A stretch of DNA of 5,278 nt from Methanolinea sp. SDB (GTDB lineage: Archaea; Halobacteriota; Methanomicrobia; Methanomicrobiales; Methanospirillaceae). The position numbers and the translations under genes were made by a program. Below, piece by piece: positions 1-5,278 of the stretch (the stretch's first letter is position 1; every line of letters starts with the position of its first letter). Where the stretch lies: contig LKUF01000225.1 of the NCBI GenBank assembly GCA_001412335.1, positions 1 through 5,278 on the forward strand. The letters are read 5' to 3'. Below the pieces are notes generated by a model that saw nothing but the letters and a program-made list of their open reading frames with translations, searched no databases and was not told where the DNA came from.

Positions 1-950
1 TCTTCGACCATGAATGTTGCCTCGCCCTCGGGAAGATTGGGACTGTCCACGAGACGGGCGATACGTTTCCCTCCCTTGCTCTTCCGCAGGTAGATACGGA
101 ACGTCGCCGTATGGCCGACAATATTGCCTCCAATCGGCCTGGTCGGGTCGCCGAAGAAGACTGCGGGGTTTGACATCACCTGGTTGGTGACGAGTCCCAC
201 GGCATTGTTCTCATCAACGAGCTTGAACAACTCGTGGAGGTGCCTGTTCAGTTTCTGCTGCCTGGTGGCAAGTGTCCCTCTTCCTGCGTACTCGGACCTG
301 AAGTGCGATGTGAGCGAATCGATTACGAAGAGTTTGACGGGTTTTCCGGACTCCTTCATCTCGGCTGCACGCTCCTTTGCACTATCGACCAGGAGCATCT
401 GGTGGTCCGAGGTATGTGCACGTGCGACGTGGATATTCTCGAGGAAATCAGCAGGATCTGCGTCGATTCCGAGGCCGAGAACCATCTGTTCGATACGCTC
501 GGGCCTGAACGTGTTCTCCGTATCGATATAGATGGCACTCCCGTTCAGGCCACCGGAATCTTCGTCCAGCTGCACGTTCACCGCCATCTGGTGAACGATC
601 TGGCTCTTTCCAGAACCGAACTCACCATAGAGTTCCGTTATTGCCTGCGTCTCGAGACCTCCCCCGAGGAGATCATCGAGTTCGGGAACCAGGGTCCGGA
701 GTTTCCGGATCTCCTTTCTCTGTTCAAATACATCTTTTCCGGTTCTGAATCCGGCTAAGTCGACCAGCTCCCTCGCGGCACGGATCATCTTCTTTGCCGT
801 CGATTCTCCGATCTCTGCAGTCTCGGCCAGGTCGGCAGAGGTCGCGGTGGCAATATTTTCCACCGAGAGAAATCCTGCTTCGCGGAGTTTTTCGGCCGTG
901 GTCGGTCCCACGCCCGGGAGGTCTTCCAGTTCCAGGGGTCCTTGGGTCAT
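1..950 (-). CDS. radA: DNA repair and recombination protein RadA (3' end cut by window edge)
   Basis: This is the archaeal RecA/Rad51 recombinase, which forms ATP-dependent filaments on single-stranded DNA and drives homologous pairing and strand exchange. 316 codons are visible and the frame is open to the left edge. Methanogen RadA proteins are about 320-325 residues, so only about ten are missing. The N-terminal helix-hairpin-helix domain contains LPGVGPTTAEKL (11-22). A linker motif FRTG (68-71) sits where the FxxA-type polymerisation motif lies; Gly in the last position is also known in methanogen RadA. The ATPase core shows Walker A GEFGSGKS (109-116), the catalytic Glu145 in YIDTEN, Walker B LFVID (207-211), an L2 loop beginning NQVMSNP (256-262), and an ATP-cap Asp302 in VDSP. 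The core is contiguous, with no intein. The ATG start is supported by an AGAGGT Shine-Dalgarno site and the expected N-terminus. It lies 80 bases after rpa and probably has its own promoter. Confidence 0.96.
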   Translation of the reverse strand, partial: MTQGPLELEDLPGVGPTTAEKLREAGFLSVENIATATSADLAETAEIGESTAKKMIRAARELVDLAGFRTGKDVFEQRKEIRKLRTLVPELDDLLGGGLETQAITELYGEFGSGKSQIVHQMAVNVQLDEDSGGLNGSAIYIDTENTFRPERIEQMVLGLGIDADPADFLENIHVARAHTSDHQMLLVDSAKERAAEMKESGKPVKLFVIDSLTSHFRSEYAGRGTLATRQQKLNRHLHELFKLVDENNAVGLVTNQVMSNPAVFFGDPTRPIGGNIVGHTATFRIYLRKSKGGKRIARLVDSPNLPEGEATFMVE

Positions 951-959
951 AATCTGTAT

Positions 960-965
960 ACCTCT
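960..965 (-). promoter_or_regulatory. radA ribosome binding site (AGAGGT)
   Basis: AGAGGT on the minus strand matches the GGAGGTGATC-type Shine-Dalgarno sequence and lies nine bases before the radA ATG. It supports this start over any downstream one. The site also overlaps the short inverted repeat CTCTGTCAGAG (962-972). Confidence 0.6.
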
Positions 966-993
966 GTCAGAGAGATACGTAATCTGCGCTCCC

Positions 994-999
994 ATATAT
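994..999 (-). promoter_or_regulatory. Putative radA TATA box
   Basis: An ATATAT core within ACATATATGG on the minus strand sits in the 80-base rpa-radA gap. Archaeal transcription usually starts about 25 bases after the TATA centre, which puts the start near 970. That leaves a leader of about 20 bases that includes the AGAGGT ribosome site. The geometry fits, but the flanking BRE element (GCGAAC) is only a partial match. This suggests radA can be transcribed apart from the genes upstream; read-through from rpa is not excluded. Confidence 0.45.
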
Positions 1000-1030
1000 G
1001 TTCGCGGCCGTGCACTGTGAAAGTGTCGGA

Positions 1031-2320
1031 TCAGGTGGGAGCACCACGTATTGCCAAAGCCCTATCCCTGACGCTCTCTACCTCCTGCCGGACCGGTTCT
1101 GCGTGGAGGAGTGCAAGCCTCTGGCCGGACACGATCCCCCTGACACGGAATTCATGGCCGTGCGGGAGATTTCCGTCAATAAGGAAGATGTGGTCTCCGT
1201 CGTCTATGAAGAGCCCATGGCGTGTTGCGATAACTGTCCCGGTCATCTCGATCTCTTCCTGGTGCTCACCGGGAATGACTCGAAGAAACGATCCTTGCCC
1301 CACGTGGAGCTCGACGTCACCGAACCGTCCCTCCCTGGCCTTTCCAAGATAGATACCTGTTCTCTCTCCTGGCAGGACTGGCATGAGGGCCCGTTCACCC
1401 CAGATCACCACCCGGATCTCGCAGTCTCCCCCGGCGATGACAATATTCTTCACGTGGGAGATCTGCCCGTCCCGTCTTGTGAATGTCCGTGCCGGCTGGA
1501 CTGACCTGACCGTCCCGCCAACAGAATAGATGCCCTCCTCCCGTATCTCATCAATATTGTTCAGGCGGTACCCGATTGCCTCTTCACCGGGGCTGATGGT
1601 GCTTGTCTCGTCGACAACAAGTTCCCGTGCAGCCTGCCGGTATTTCTCGAGTGCACCGGTGATGCGGATGGAGGAGCCTTCAGGAAGGTTTTCGATGAGT
1701 TCGGGCTGCCAGCAGACAAGCCTGCAGAGTTCCTCCTCGATTCCTACGACGGCTTCGCAGAGATCCATCGTGGTGCCGTCTCTTCTCGAGACCTGGCGGG
1801 GCTCTTCACGTGCAATCAGGCAGACATCCACGTCCCGTCTCTTCGGCGGCGAGAGACGGGGCTCGACAGAGTTCTGGCACTGGATATCGCAGACGGCCTT
1901 CCGAAGGGCGAGGACATTGATATCACCTCCCGAACGGCTCGTCCGACGGCCAATGATCTCGAGAACATCTCCGAGATCAATCTCCTCGGCCGCCATGGCC
2001 TTCTCGTCCCAGAGCACCACCCGTACCTGGCCCGTCTCGTCACCGAGGATAAGGTTCGTGACCAGACCCTTCTCCCCTTCAGGGCGAAGGAACTCCTTTG
2101 TCTCCGATTTCGAGATGACTTTTCCGAAAAAGGAGAAGAGGCTGGATCTTCCATCCAGTGCCTCTATCTTCACATGATGCCGTCCACAGTCTTTTACGAC
2201 AAGCATCGCGGCAGTGGTCTCGTCGACCATGTCGCCGCATTCCTGCATTTTTTCTTCTACACGGCGCTCGAACTCCTCCCTGCTCAGGAGATCGTCGACC
2301 AGTGCATAGTGAAACTGCAC
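1031..2320 (-). CDS. rpa: Replication factor A-like single-stranded-DNA-binding protein, multi-OB-fold, no zinc finger
   Basis: This 429-residue protein resembles archaeal RPA large-subunit-type proteins, which coat single-stranded DNA in replication, recombination and repair. Residues 1-55 form a charged helical region (LLSREEFERRVEEKMQE) of the kind that precedes the first OB fold in euryarchaeal RPA. OB-like units follow at about 62-146 (KVISKSETKEF, VTNLILGDETGQVRVVLWDE), 163-240 (DVCLIAREEPRQVSRRDGT), 262-348 (SVGGTVRSVQPARTFTRRDG, VKNIVIAGG, IRVVIWGERA) and a short one at 356-412. Two units carry the typical archaeal RPA pattern in which a strand ends in VVLW or VVIW after a DETG-like turn. 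No C-terminal CxxC zinc motif is present, unlike the two-OB-plus-zinc RPAs of Methanosarcina; the layout is closer to its four-OB RPA1. The start is GTG, chosen because of a GAGGGAG ribosome site and only 13 bases of gap after lysA. The following gene is radA, a functional partner. Confidence 0.88.
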   Translation of the reverse strand: MQFHYALVDDLLSREEFERRVEEKMQECGDMVDETTAAMLVVKDCGRHHVKIEALDGRSSLFSFFGKVISKSETKEFLRPEGEKGLVTNLILGDETGQVRVVLWDEKAMAAEEIDLGDVLEIIGRRTSRSGGDINVLALRKAVCDIQCQNSVEPRLSPPKRRDVDVCLIAREEPRQVSRRDGTTMDLCEAVVGIEEELCRLVCWQPELIENLPEGSSIRITGALEKYRQAARELVVDETSTISPGEEAIGYRLNNIDEIREEGIYSVGGTVRSVQPARTFTRRDGQISHVKNIVIAGGDCEIRVVIWGERALMPVLPGERTGIYLGKAREGRFGDVELHVGQGSFLRVIPGEHQEEIEMTGTVIATRHGLFIDDGDHIFLIDGNLPHGHEFRVRGIVSGQRLALLHAEPVRQEVESVRDRALAIRGAPT

Positions 2321-2324
2321 CGCA

Positions 2325-2331
2325 CTCCCTC
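2325..2331 (-). promoter_or_regulatory. rpa ribosome binding site (GAGGGAG)
   Basis: GAGGGAG fills most of the 13-base gap between the lysA stop codon TAA and the rpa start. Its GAGG part is seven bases from the GTG, a good spacing. It decides in favour of the non-ATG start and implies translation from a shared lysA-rpa transcript. Confidence 0.6.
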
Positions 2332-2333
2332 TG

Positions 2334-3626
2334 TTACTGCTGCCACGGAGGAGTAACCATCGTCGCCGTCAGATCGTCAAGCGTCTCGGCTCTCCGCATC
2401 AGGGCCGCCTGCCCGTCATGTATCATGACCTCGGCGCACCGGGGCCGGCTGTTGTACTGGGAAGACATGGCAAACCCGTAGGCTCCCGTATCAAGCACGG
2501 CAACAAGATCTCCTGTCGCTATCCGGGGAAGCATCCTGTCCGATGCGAGAATGTCGCCGGTTTCGCAGATAGGCCCGGCGATGGTATAGAGTTCCCCGGG
2601 TCTCTTGCCAGCCCTGTTTGCCACCAGCACCTCGTGGTACGAGTCGTACATGGCCGGTCGCACCAGCAGGTTGAATCCCGCATCCACGTTGACAAACTTC
2701 TTGTGGGCATCCTTGACCGAGTTGACCCGCGCCAGGAGCACGGTGGAATCGGAGACGAGCGACCGGCCCGGCTCCACCCAGAGTTCAGGAGAGATACCTG
2801 CCTTCCGGATCCCCTCGAGGAATATGGGGACCACCGCCGCGGCATAGTCTTCAGGCGTCGGAACCGAATCCGCGTCATGGTGGTAGGGTATTCCAAGACC
2901 GCCTCCAAGGTCGACGAACCGGAGATTCACGCCCATGGCCGTAAGATCGGAGACGATCTTCATCATCACGCCGGCAGCCTGTGCAAAAGGCTCAATTTCG
3001 AGTATCTGCGATCCGATATGGCAGTGTATCCCTACCGGATCGACATTCCTGCACTCGAGCGCCTCCCGGTAGACGCCGGGGATCAGGTCGTGTGCGATGC
3101 CAAACTTCGTCGTGGCAAGCCCTGTCGCAATCTTTGGATGGGTGGGTACTTCAAGGGCAGGGTTTACGCGAAAGGCTATGTGTGCGGTTTTTCCAGCGTT
3201 CCCTGCGATCTCGTCGAGCTGGTGCAGTTCGTCCAGTGAATCGACAGAGACCGGGACATTGTTCGCTACGGCAAGGGAGAGGTCTTCCCTGCTCTTCGAG
3301 CTTCCATTGAAGAGGAGCCTCTCCGGTGGAATTCCCGCCCGTATCCCAAGCAGGAGTTCGCCGGAAGAGAAGACATCCGCCCCTGCCCCGAGTGCTGCAA
3401 GTGTACGCATGATTGCGAGGTTTCCGTTTGCCTTGGCTGCATAGAGAACCCTGACCTTCGGATACCTCTTCTCCAGTGCTTCGCGGTATTGCCGGAATTT
3501 TTCGATTATCCTTGACTCGTCGGTCACGTACAGCGGAGTTCCCCATCTCTCCGCAAGCTCGACCGTATCTATGCCCCCGATATGCAGGTGACCGTCCCGG
3601 ACCGAGAGGTGGGGGGGAAGGTTCAT
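2334..3626 (-). CDS. lysA: Diaminopimelate decarboxylase LysA
   Basis: LysA is a PLP enzyme of fold type III (alanine racemase-like barrel) that decarboxylates meso-2,6-diaminopimelate to L-lysine, the final step of the DAP pathway, in the cytoplasm. The 430-residue length is normal. Visible motifs are YAAKANGN with the PLP lysine at K65, DVFSSGEL (84-91), CHIGSQ (202-207), the phosphate-binding DLGGGLG (239-245), the substrate-binding EPGRS (285-289), the active-site CETGD (354-358) and GAYGFAMSSQYN (381-392). The CETGD and HIGSQ motifs favour LysA over ornithine or arginine decarboxylases of the same fold. The ATG overlaps the dapL stop by four bases (ATGA), with a GGTGAT ribosome site six bases upstream, so translation is probably coupled. 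A run of seven C residues lies in codons 3-6. Confidence 0.97.
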   Translation of the reverse strand: MNLPPHLSVRDGHLHIGGIDTVELAERWGTPLYVTDESRIIEKFRQYREALEKRYPKVRVLYAAKANGNLAIMRTLAALGAGADVFSSGELLLGIRAGIPPERLLFNGSSKSREDLSLAVANNVPVSVDSLDELHQLDEIAGNAGKTAHIAFRVNPALEVPTHPKIATGLATTKFGIAHDLIPGVYREALECRNVDPVGIHCHIGSQILEIEPFAQAAGVMMKIVSDLTAMGVNLRFVDLGGGLGIPYHHDADSVPTPEDYAAAVVPIFLEGIRKAGISPELWVEPGRSLVSDSTVLLARVNSVKDAHKKFVNVDAGFNLLVRPAMYDSYHEVLVANRAGKRPGELYTIAGPICETGDILASDRMLPRIATGDLVAVLDTGAYGFAMSSQYNSRPRCAEVMIHDGQAALMRRAETLDDLTATMVTPPWQQ

Positions 3627-4771
3627 CCCGCCATCACCTTCATCCGGTCGAGTGCTTCGCGGATCCGTTCCAAAGACCGCGTGAGAGCGAACCGGACATA
3701 GCCTTCACCGGCAGTTCCAAACCCTATGCCCGGGGTAACCACGATTCCCGCCTCGTCAAGCATCCTTGTCGCGAACTTCATGCAGTCGTCGACTGCCATC
3801 CAGACATAGAATGTCGCCTTTGGTGGTTTGACGGAGAAGCCAAGATCCAGGAGACCTTTCACGAGCAGGTCCCTTCTCTCCTGGTAGACAGCACATGCAT
3901 CGCGTATACAGTCCTGGGGCCCGGAAAGCGCCGTAATGGCGGCGTGCTGGACCGCATCGAAGACGCCCGAGTCCACGTTGGTCTTGACCCGTCCGAGGCC
4001 TGCAATGATCTCGGGATTGCCGACCGCCATCGCGATACGCCAGCCTGTCATATTGTATGTCTTCGAGAGGGAATGCATCTCGATTCCAACCTCCATCGCC
4101 CCATCCGTTGAGAGAAAAGACGGGGCCCTGTACCCGTCAAAGGTTATCTCGGAGTATGCATTGTCATGGACGATGACGATGCCGTATTTTTGGGCGAATT
4201 CCACCGCTTCTTCAAAGAAGCCTTCCCTGACAACGGCAGACGTGGGATTGTTGGGGTAATTGAGGTACATCAGTCCCGTCGATCTCGCGACATCGGGGGG
4301 AATGTCGTCAAGTAACGGAACAAACCCGTTCTCTTCCCGGAGCGGCATCTCAAATACCTTTCCTTCCGCGAAGAGTGTTGCGGTGCGGTATACCGGGTAC
4401 CCGGGGCTCGGTACAAGGACATACCGGCCCGGGTTGACGAACGCCTCGGGCACGTGAGCGACGCCGTCCTTTGATCCCATGAGTGCGATGACCTCCTTTT
4501 TCGGGTCCAGCGTGACTCCGAACCGGGTTTTGTACCAGTCTGCGACCGCTGAACGGTACTCCGGCATCCCTGCATATGATGGATAGTGGTGGTTCCGGGG
4601 GTCCCGGGCTGCCGTGCAGAGTGAATCGACGATGTGGGGAGGTGTGGGGAGGTCGGGATCCCCCACCCCGAAGTCGATGACGTCCACGCCCTCCCTGATC
4701 TTTTGCGCCTTCATATCGTCGATTCGCGCAAACAGGTAAGGAGGCAGCTGTTCCATTCGTTCTGCGTACAT
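3623..4771 (-). CDS. dapL: LL-diaminopimelate aminotransferase DapL
   Basis: DapL is a PLP-dependent fold type I aminotransferase that converts tetrahydrodipicolinate to LL-2,6-diaminopimelate with glutamate as amino donor, bypassing the acylated intermediates of the DapD/C/E route. The protein has 382 residues. The N-terminus YAERMEQLPPYLFARID and the segment VIDFGVGDPDLPTP (31-44) are typical of the DapL family. Cofactor and substrate residues include NYPNNPT (171-177), D203 and Y206 in HDNAY, the Schiff-base K237 in SLSKTYNMTGWR, R245, and the carboxylate-binding R360 in YVRFAL. Related class I aminotransferases (aspartate or aromatic) are the alternative, but the N-terminal pattern and the adjoining lysA support DapL. 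No ribosome site precedes the ATG; a TATA-like element lies about 27 bases upstream, so the message may be leaderless. A second ATG at codon 6 is less likely given the conserved Tyr-Ala/Ser-Glu start. Confidence 0.93.
   Translation of the reverse strand: MYAERMEQLPPYLFARIDDMKAQKIREGVDVIDFGVGDPDLPTPPHIVDSLCTAARDPRNHHYPSYAGMPEYRSAVADWYKTRFGVTLDPKKEVIALMGSKDGVAHVPEAFVNPGRYVLVPSPGYPVYRTATLFAEGKVFEMPLREENGFVPLLDDIPPDVARSTGLMYLNYPNNPTSAVVREGFFEEAVEFAQKYGIVIVHDNAYSEITFDGYRAPSFLSTDGAMEVGIEMHSLSKTYNMTGWRIAMAVGNPEIIAGLGRVKTNVDSGVFDAVQHAAITALSGPQDCIRDACAVYQERRDLLVKGLLDLGFSVKPPKATFYVWMAVDDCMKFATRMLDEAGIVVTPGIGFGTAGEGYVRFALTRSLERIREALDRMKVMAG
3633..3638 (-). promoter_or_regulatory. lysA ribosome binding site (GGTGAT)
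   Basis: GGTGAT is an exact match to the centre of the Shine-Dalgarno sequence complementary to the archaeal 16S tail. It lies inside the last codons of dapL, six bases before the lysA ATG. It supports the overlapping start and translational coupling of the two genes. Confidence 0.6.
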
Positions 4772-4793
4772 GCGGGGAATTATTGGGTGGGGA

Positions 4794-4803
4794 CTATTTT
4801 AAT
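4794..4803 (-). promoter_or_regulatory. Putative TATA box of the dapL-lysA-rpa operon
   Basis: ATTAAAATAG on the minus strand is the only clear AT-rich box upstream of dapL. Its centre is about 27 bases from the dapL ATG, which places the predicted transcription start at or within a few bases of the start codon. With no Shine-Dalgarno site in the intervening bases, this predicts a leaderless transcript. The box is a fair but not perfect match to the archaeal consensus. Confidence 0.5.
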
Positions 4804-4851
4804 GTCACCTGTCCTGGAACGAAAGGATCCACACAGACCGCAAACACACGT

Positions 4852-4860
4852 GTATATTAA
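4852..4860 (+). promoter_or_regulatory. Putative cutA TATA box
   Basis: GTATATTAA on the plus strand is a good archaeal TATA-box match. A start about 25 bases downstream would fall near 4881, leaving a leader of about 20 bases that contains the AGGAG ribosome site. The 8-base palindrome ACACGTGT (4846-4853) overlaps its upstream edge, where TFB would bind. Confidence 0.55.
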
Positions 4861-4883
4861 GCAGCTTTCCCATTGGATATTGC

Positions 4884-4888
4884 AGGAG
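4884..4888 (+). promoter_or_regulatory. cutA ribosome binding site (AGGAG)
   Basis: AGGAG lies 11 bases before the cutA ATG, slightly longer than usual spacing but the only Shine-Dalgarno-like match. It supports the assigned start. Confidence 0.5.
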
Positions 4889-4899
4889 AGATCTGATCC

Positions 4900-5217
4900 A
4901 TGGACGAAAAACCGATAGTTGTACTTACCACGGCCAGCCCCGAGATCGCCGGCGAGATCGCACGCACGCTCGTGGAGCGGCATCTTGCGGCCTGCGTGAA
5001 CATGTCCGGTGTTCGTTCCTGTTACCGGTGGGAGGGCGAATTCTGCGAGGAAGAAGAGGTCCTCCTCATCATCAAGACAGTCGAAGGGAAGGCCGATGCG
5101 GTGACGGACGCAATCCTGGCAATCCACAGGTACGAACTTCCCGAGATCCTGGTGCTTCCGGTGGCATCGGGTTATGGGCCGTACCTGCAGTGGCTGATAG
5201 GGGAGACCACAGAATGA
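4900..5217 (+). CDS. cutA: CutA family divalent-cation-tolerance-like protein
   Basis: CutA1 proteins are small, very stable trimers with a ferredoxin-like fold, named from copper-tolerance mutants in Escherichia coli; the true role in archaea is not settled. The 105-residue length fits the family. Conserved features visible are TTASPEIA (10-17), LVERHLAACVN (24-34), YRWEGEF (42-48), LLIIKT (55-60), and the signature YELPEILVLPV (78-88) followed by YLQWL (95-99). The Cys of the bacterial VLCTAPDE motif is replaced by Thr (VLTTASPE), while a His (H76) remains before the PE motif, so metal binding like that in the E. coli protein may differ. It is transcribed away from the dapL operon from its own TATA-like promoter. 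Its stop overlaps the next start by four bases (ATGA), suggesting coupling. Confidence 0.95.
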   Translation: MDEKPIVVLTTASPEIAGEIARTLVERHLAACVNMSGVRSCYRWEGEFCEEEEVLLIIKTVEGKADAVTDAILAIHRYELPEILVLPVASGYGPYLQWLIGETTE

Positions 5218-5278
5218 GTATCGTATCCCATACAGGGATCCAGGTCAGGAACGGCCGGGCAAGAGAGATCGAGGACCG
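5214..5278 (+). CDS. Start of an unidentified gene coupled to cutA (cut by window edge)
   Basis: An open frame begins with an ATG that overlaps the cutA stop (ATGA) and runs to the edge, giving 21 codons starting MSIVSHTGIQVRNGRAREIED. A GGGGAG ribosome site (5200-5205) lies eight bases before the ATG, inside the end of cutA, which supports a real start. The fragment is too short to identify. A short lead-in of the type VRxGxxxExED is compatible with the N-terminus of FdhD-like formate dehydrogenase accessory proteins, which formate-using methanogens carry, but this is a guess with little weight. The overlap implies cotranscription and coupled translation with cutA. Confidence 0.6.
   Translation, partial: MSIVSHTGIQVRNGRAREIED

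Larger units (their letters stand above)
4772..4899. other. Divergent intergenic region between dapL and cutA
   Basis: This 128-base stretch separates the minus-strand dapL operon from the plus-strand cutA gene and must hold the start signals for both. It is locally more AT-rich than the genes. TATA-like elements are visible on each strand, about 50 bases apart, and an ACACGTGT palindrome abuts the cutA one. I see no small ORF, RNA gene or strong hairpin in it. Confidence 0.7.

Noticed and set aside
590..640. Possible intein insertion point in RadA at Walker A
   Set aside because: Some archaeal RadA genes carry inteins here, but GEFGSGKSQIVHQ is contiguous with no splice-junction residues.
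234..758. Plus-strand open frame opposite the radA ATPase core
   Set aside because: The opposite strand encodes the Walker A and B motifs and the L2 loop of RadA; this frame is a by-product.
1013..1025. Small inverted repeat CACT-GTGAA-AGTG just after the rpa stop
   Set aside because: The four-pair stem with no following T-run is too weak to call a terminator.
1530..2177. Long plus-strand open frame opposite rpa
   Set aside because: It is antisense to a well-supported OB-fold protein, is rich in Ser and Arg with no recognisable domain, and has no ribosome site. It is a shadow of the GC-rich coding strand.
2418..3239. Long plus-strand open frame opposite lysA
   Set aside because: All the LysA active-site motifs lie on the other strand here. 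The antisense product has no family features.
4633..4652. Two tandem copies of TGTGGGGAGG inside dapL, next to palindrome GGGATCCC
   Set aside because: They fall in the conserved coding stretch GDPDLPTPPHIVDS and are explained by C-rich Pro codons on the coding strand.
1..5278. CRISPR array, tRNA, rRNA, insertion sequence or defence island
   Set aside because: No spaced repeats, tRNA-like cloverleaf, transposase or terminal inverted repeats were found by eye; nearly all bases are accounted for by core genes.

Overview
The window looks like chromosomal DNA from a euryarchaeal methanogen, most plausibly of the order Methanomicrobiales. The reasons are an archaeal RadA recombinase, a multi-OB-fold single-stranded-DNA-binding protein of the archaeal RPA type, a DapL-type lysine pathway, AT-rich TATA-like elements at archaeal spacing upstream of genes, and Shine-Dalgarno sites that fit an archaeal 16S tail. 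The order-level assignment is inference from protein flavour and moderately high GC; no rRNA is present to confirm it.

Layout. A minus-strand block fills positions 1-4771. Read in its own direction it runs dapL (LL-diaminopimelate aminotransferase), lysA (diaminopimelate decarboxylase), an RPA-like protein with about four OB folds, then radA, which is cut by the left edge about ten residues before its expected end. dapL and lysA overlap by four bases (ATGA), lysA and rpa are 13 bases apart, and rpa and radA are separated by 80 bases holding a likely separate radA promoter. A 128-base divergent intergenic region (4772-4899) carries a promoter for the dapL operon and another for cutA on the plus strand. 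cutA overlaps by four bases a downstream gene of which only 21 codons are visible.

Function. DapL makes LL-2,6-diaminopimelate from tetrahydrodipicolinate in one transamination. After epimerisation by DapF (not in the window), LysA decarboxylates meso-diaminopimelate to lysine. The next pair, RPA and RadA, act together in homologous recombination and fork repair: RPA coats single-stranded DNA and RadA forms the strand-exchange filament. The block therefore joins two last-stage lysine enzymes to two recombination proteins, probably through shared transcription rather than a shared biochemical task. No mobile element, CRISPR array, tRNA, rRNA or clear new defence system is visible. The window is mostly ordinary core genome, and the most interesting points are regulatory and architectural.
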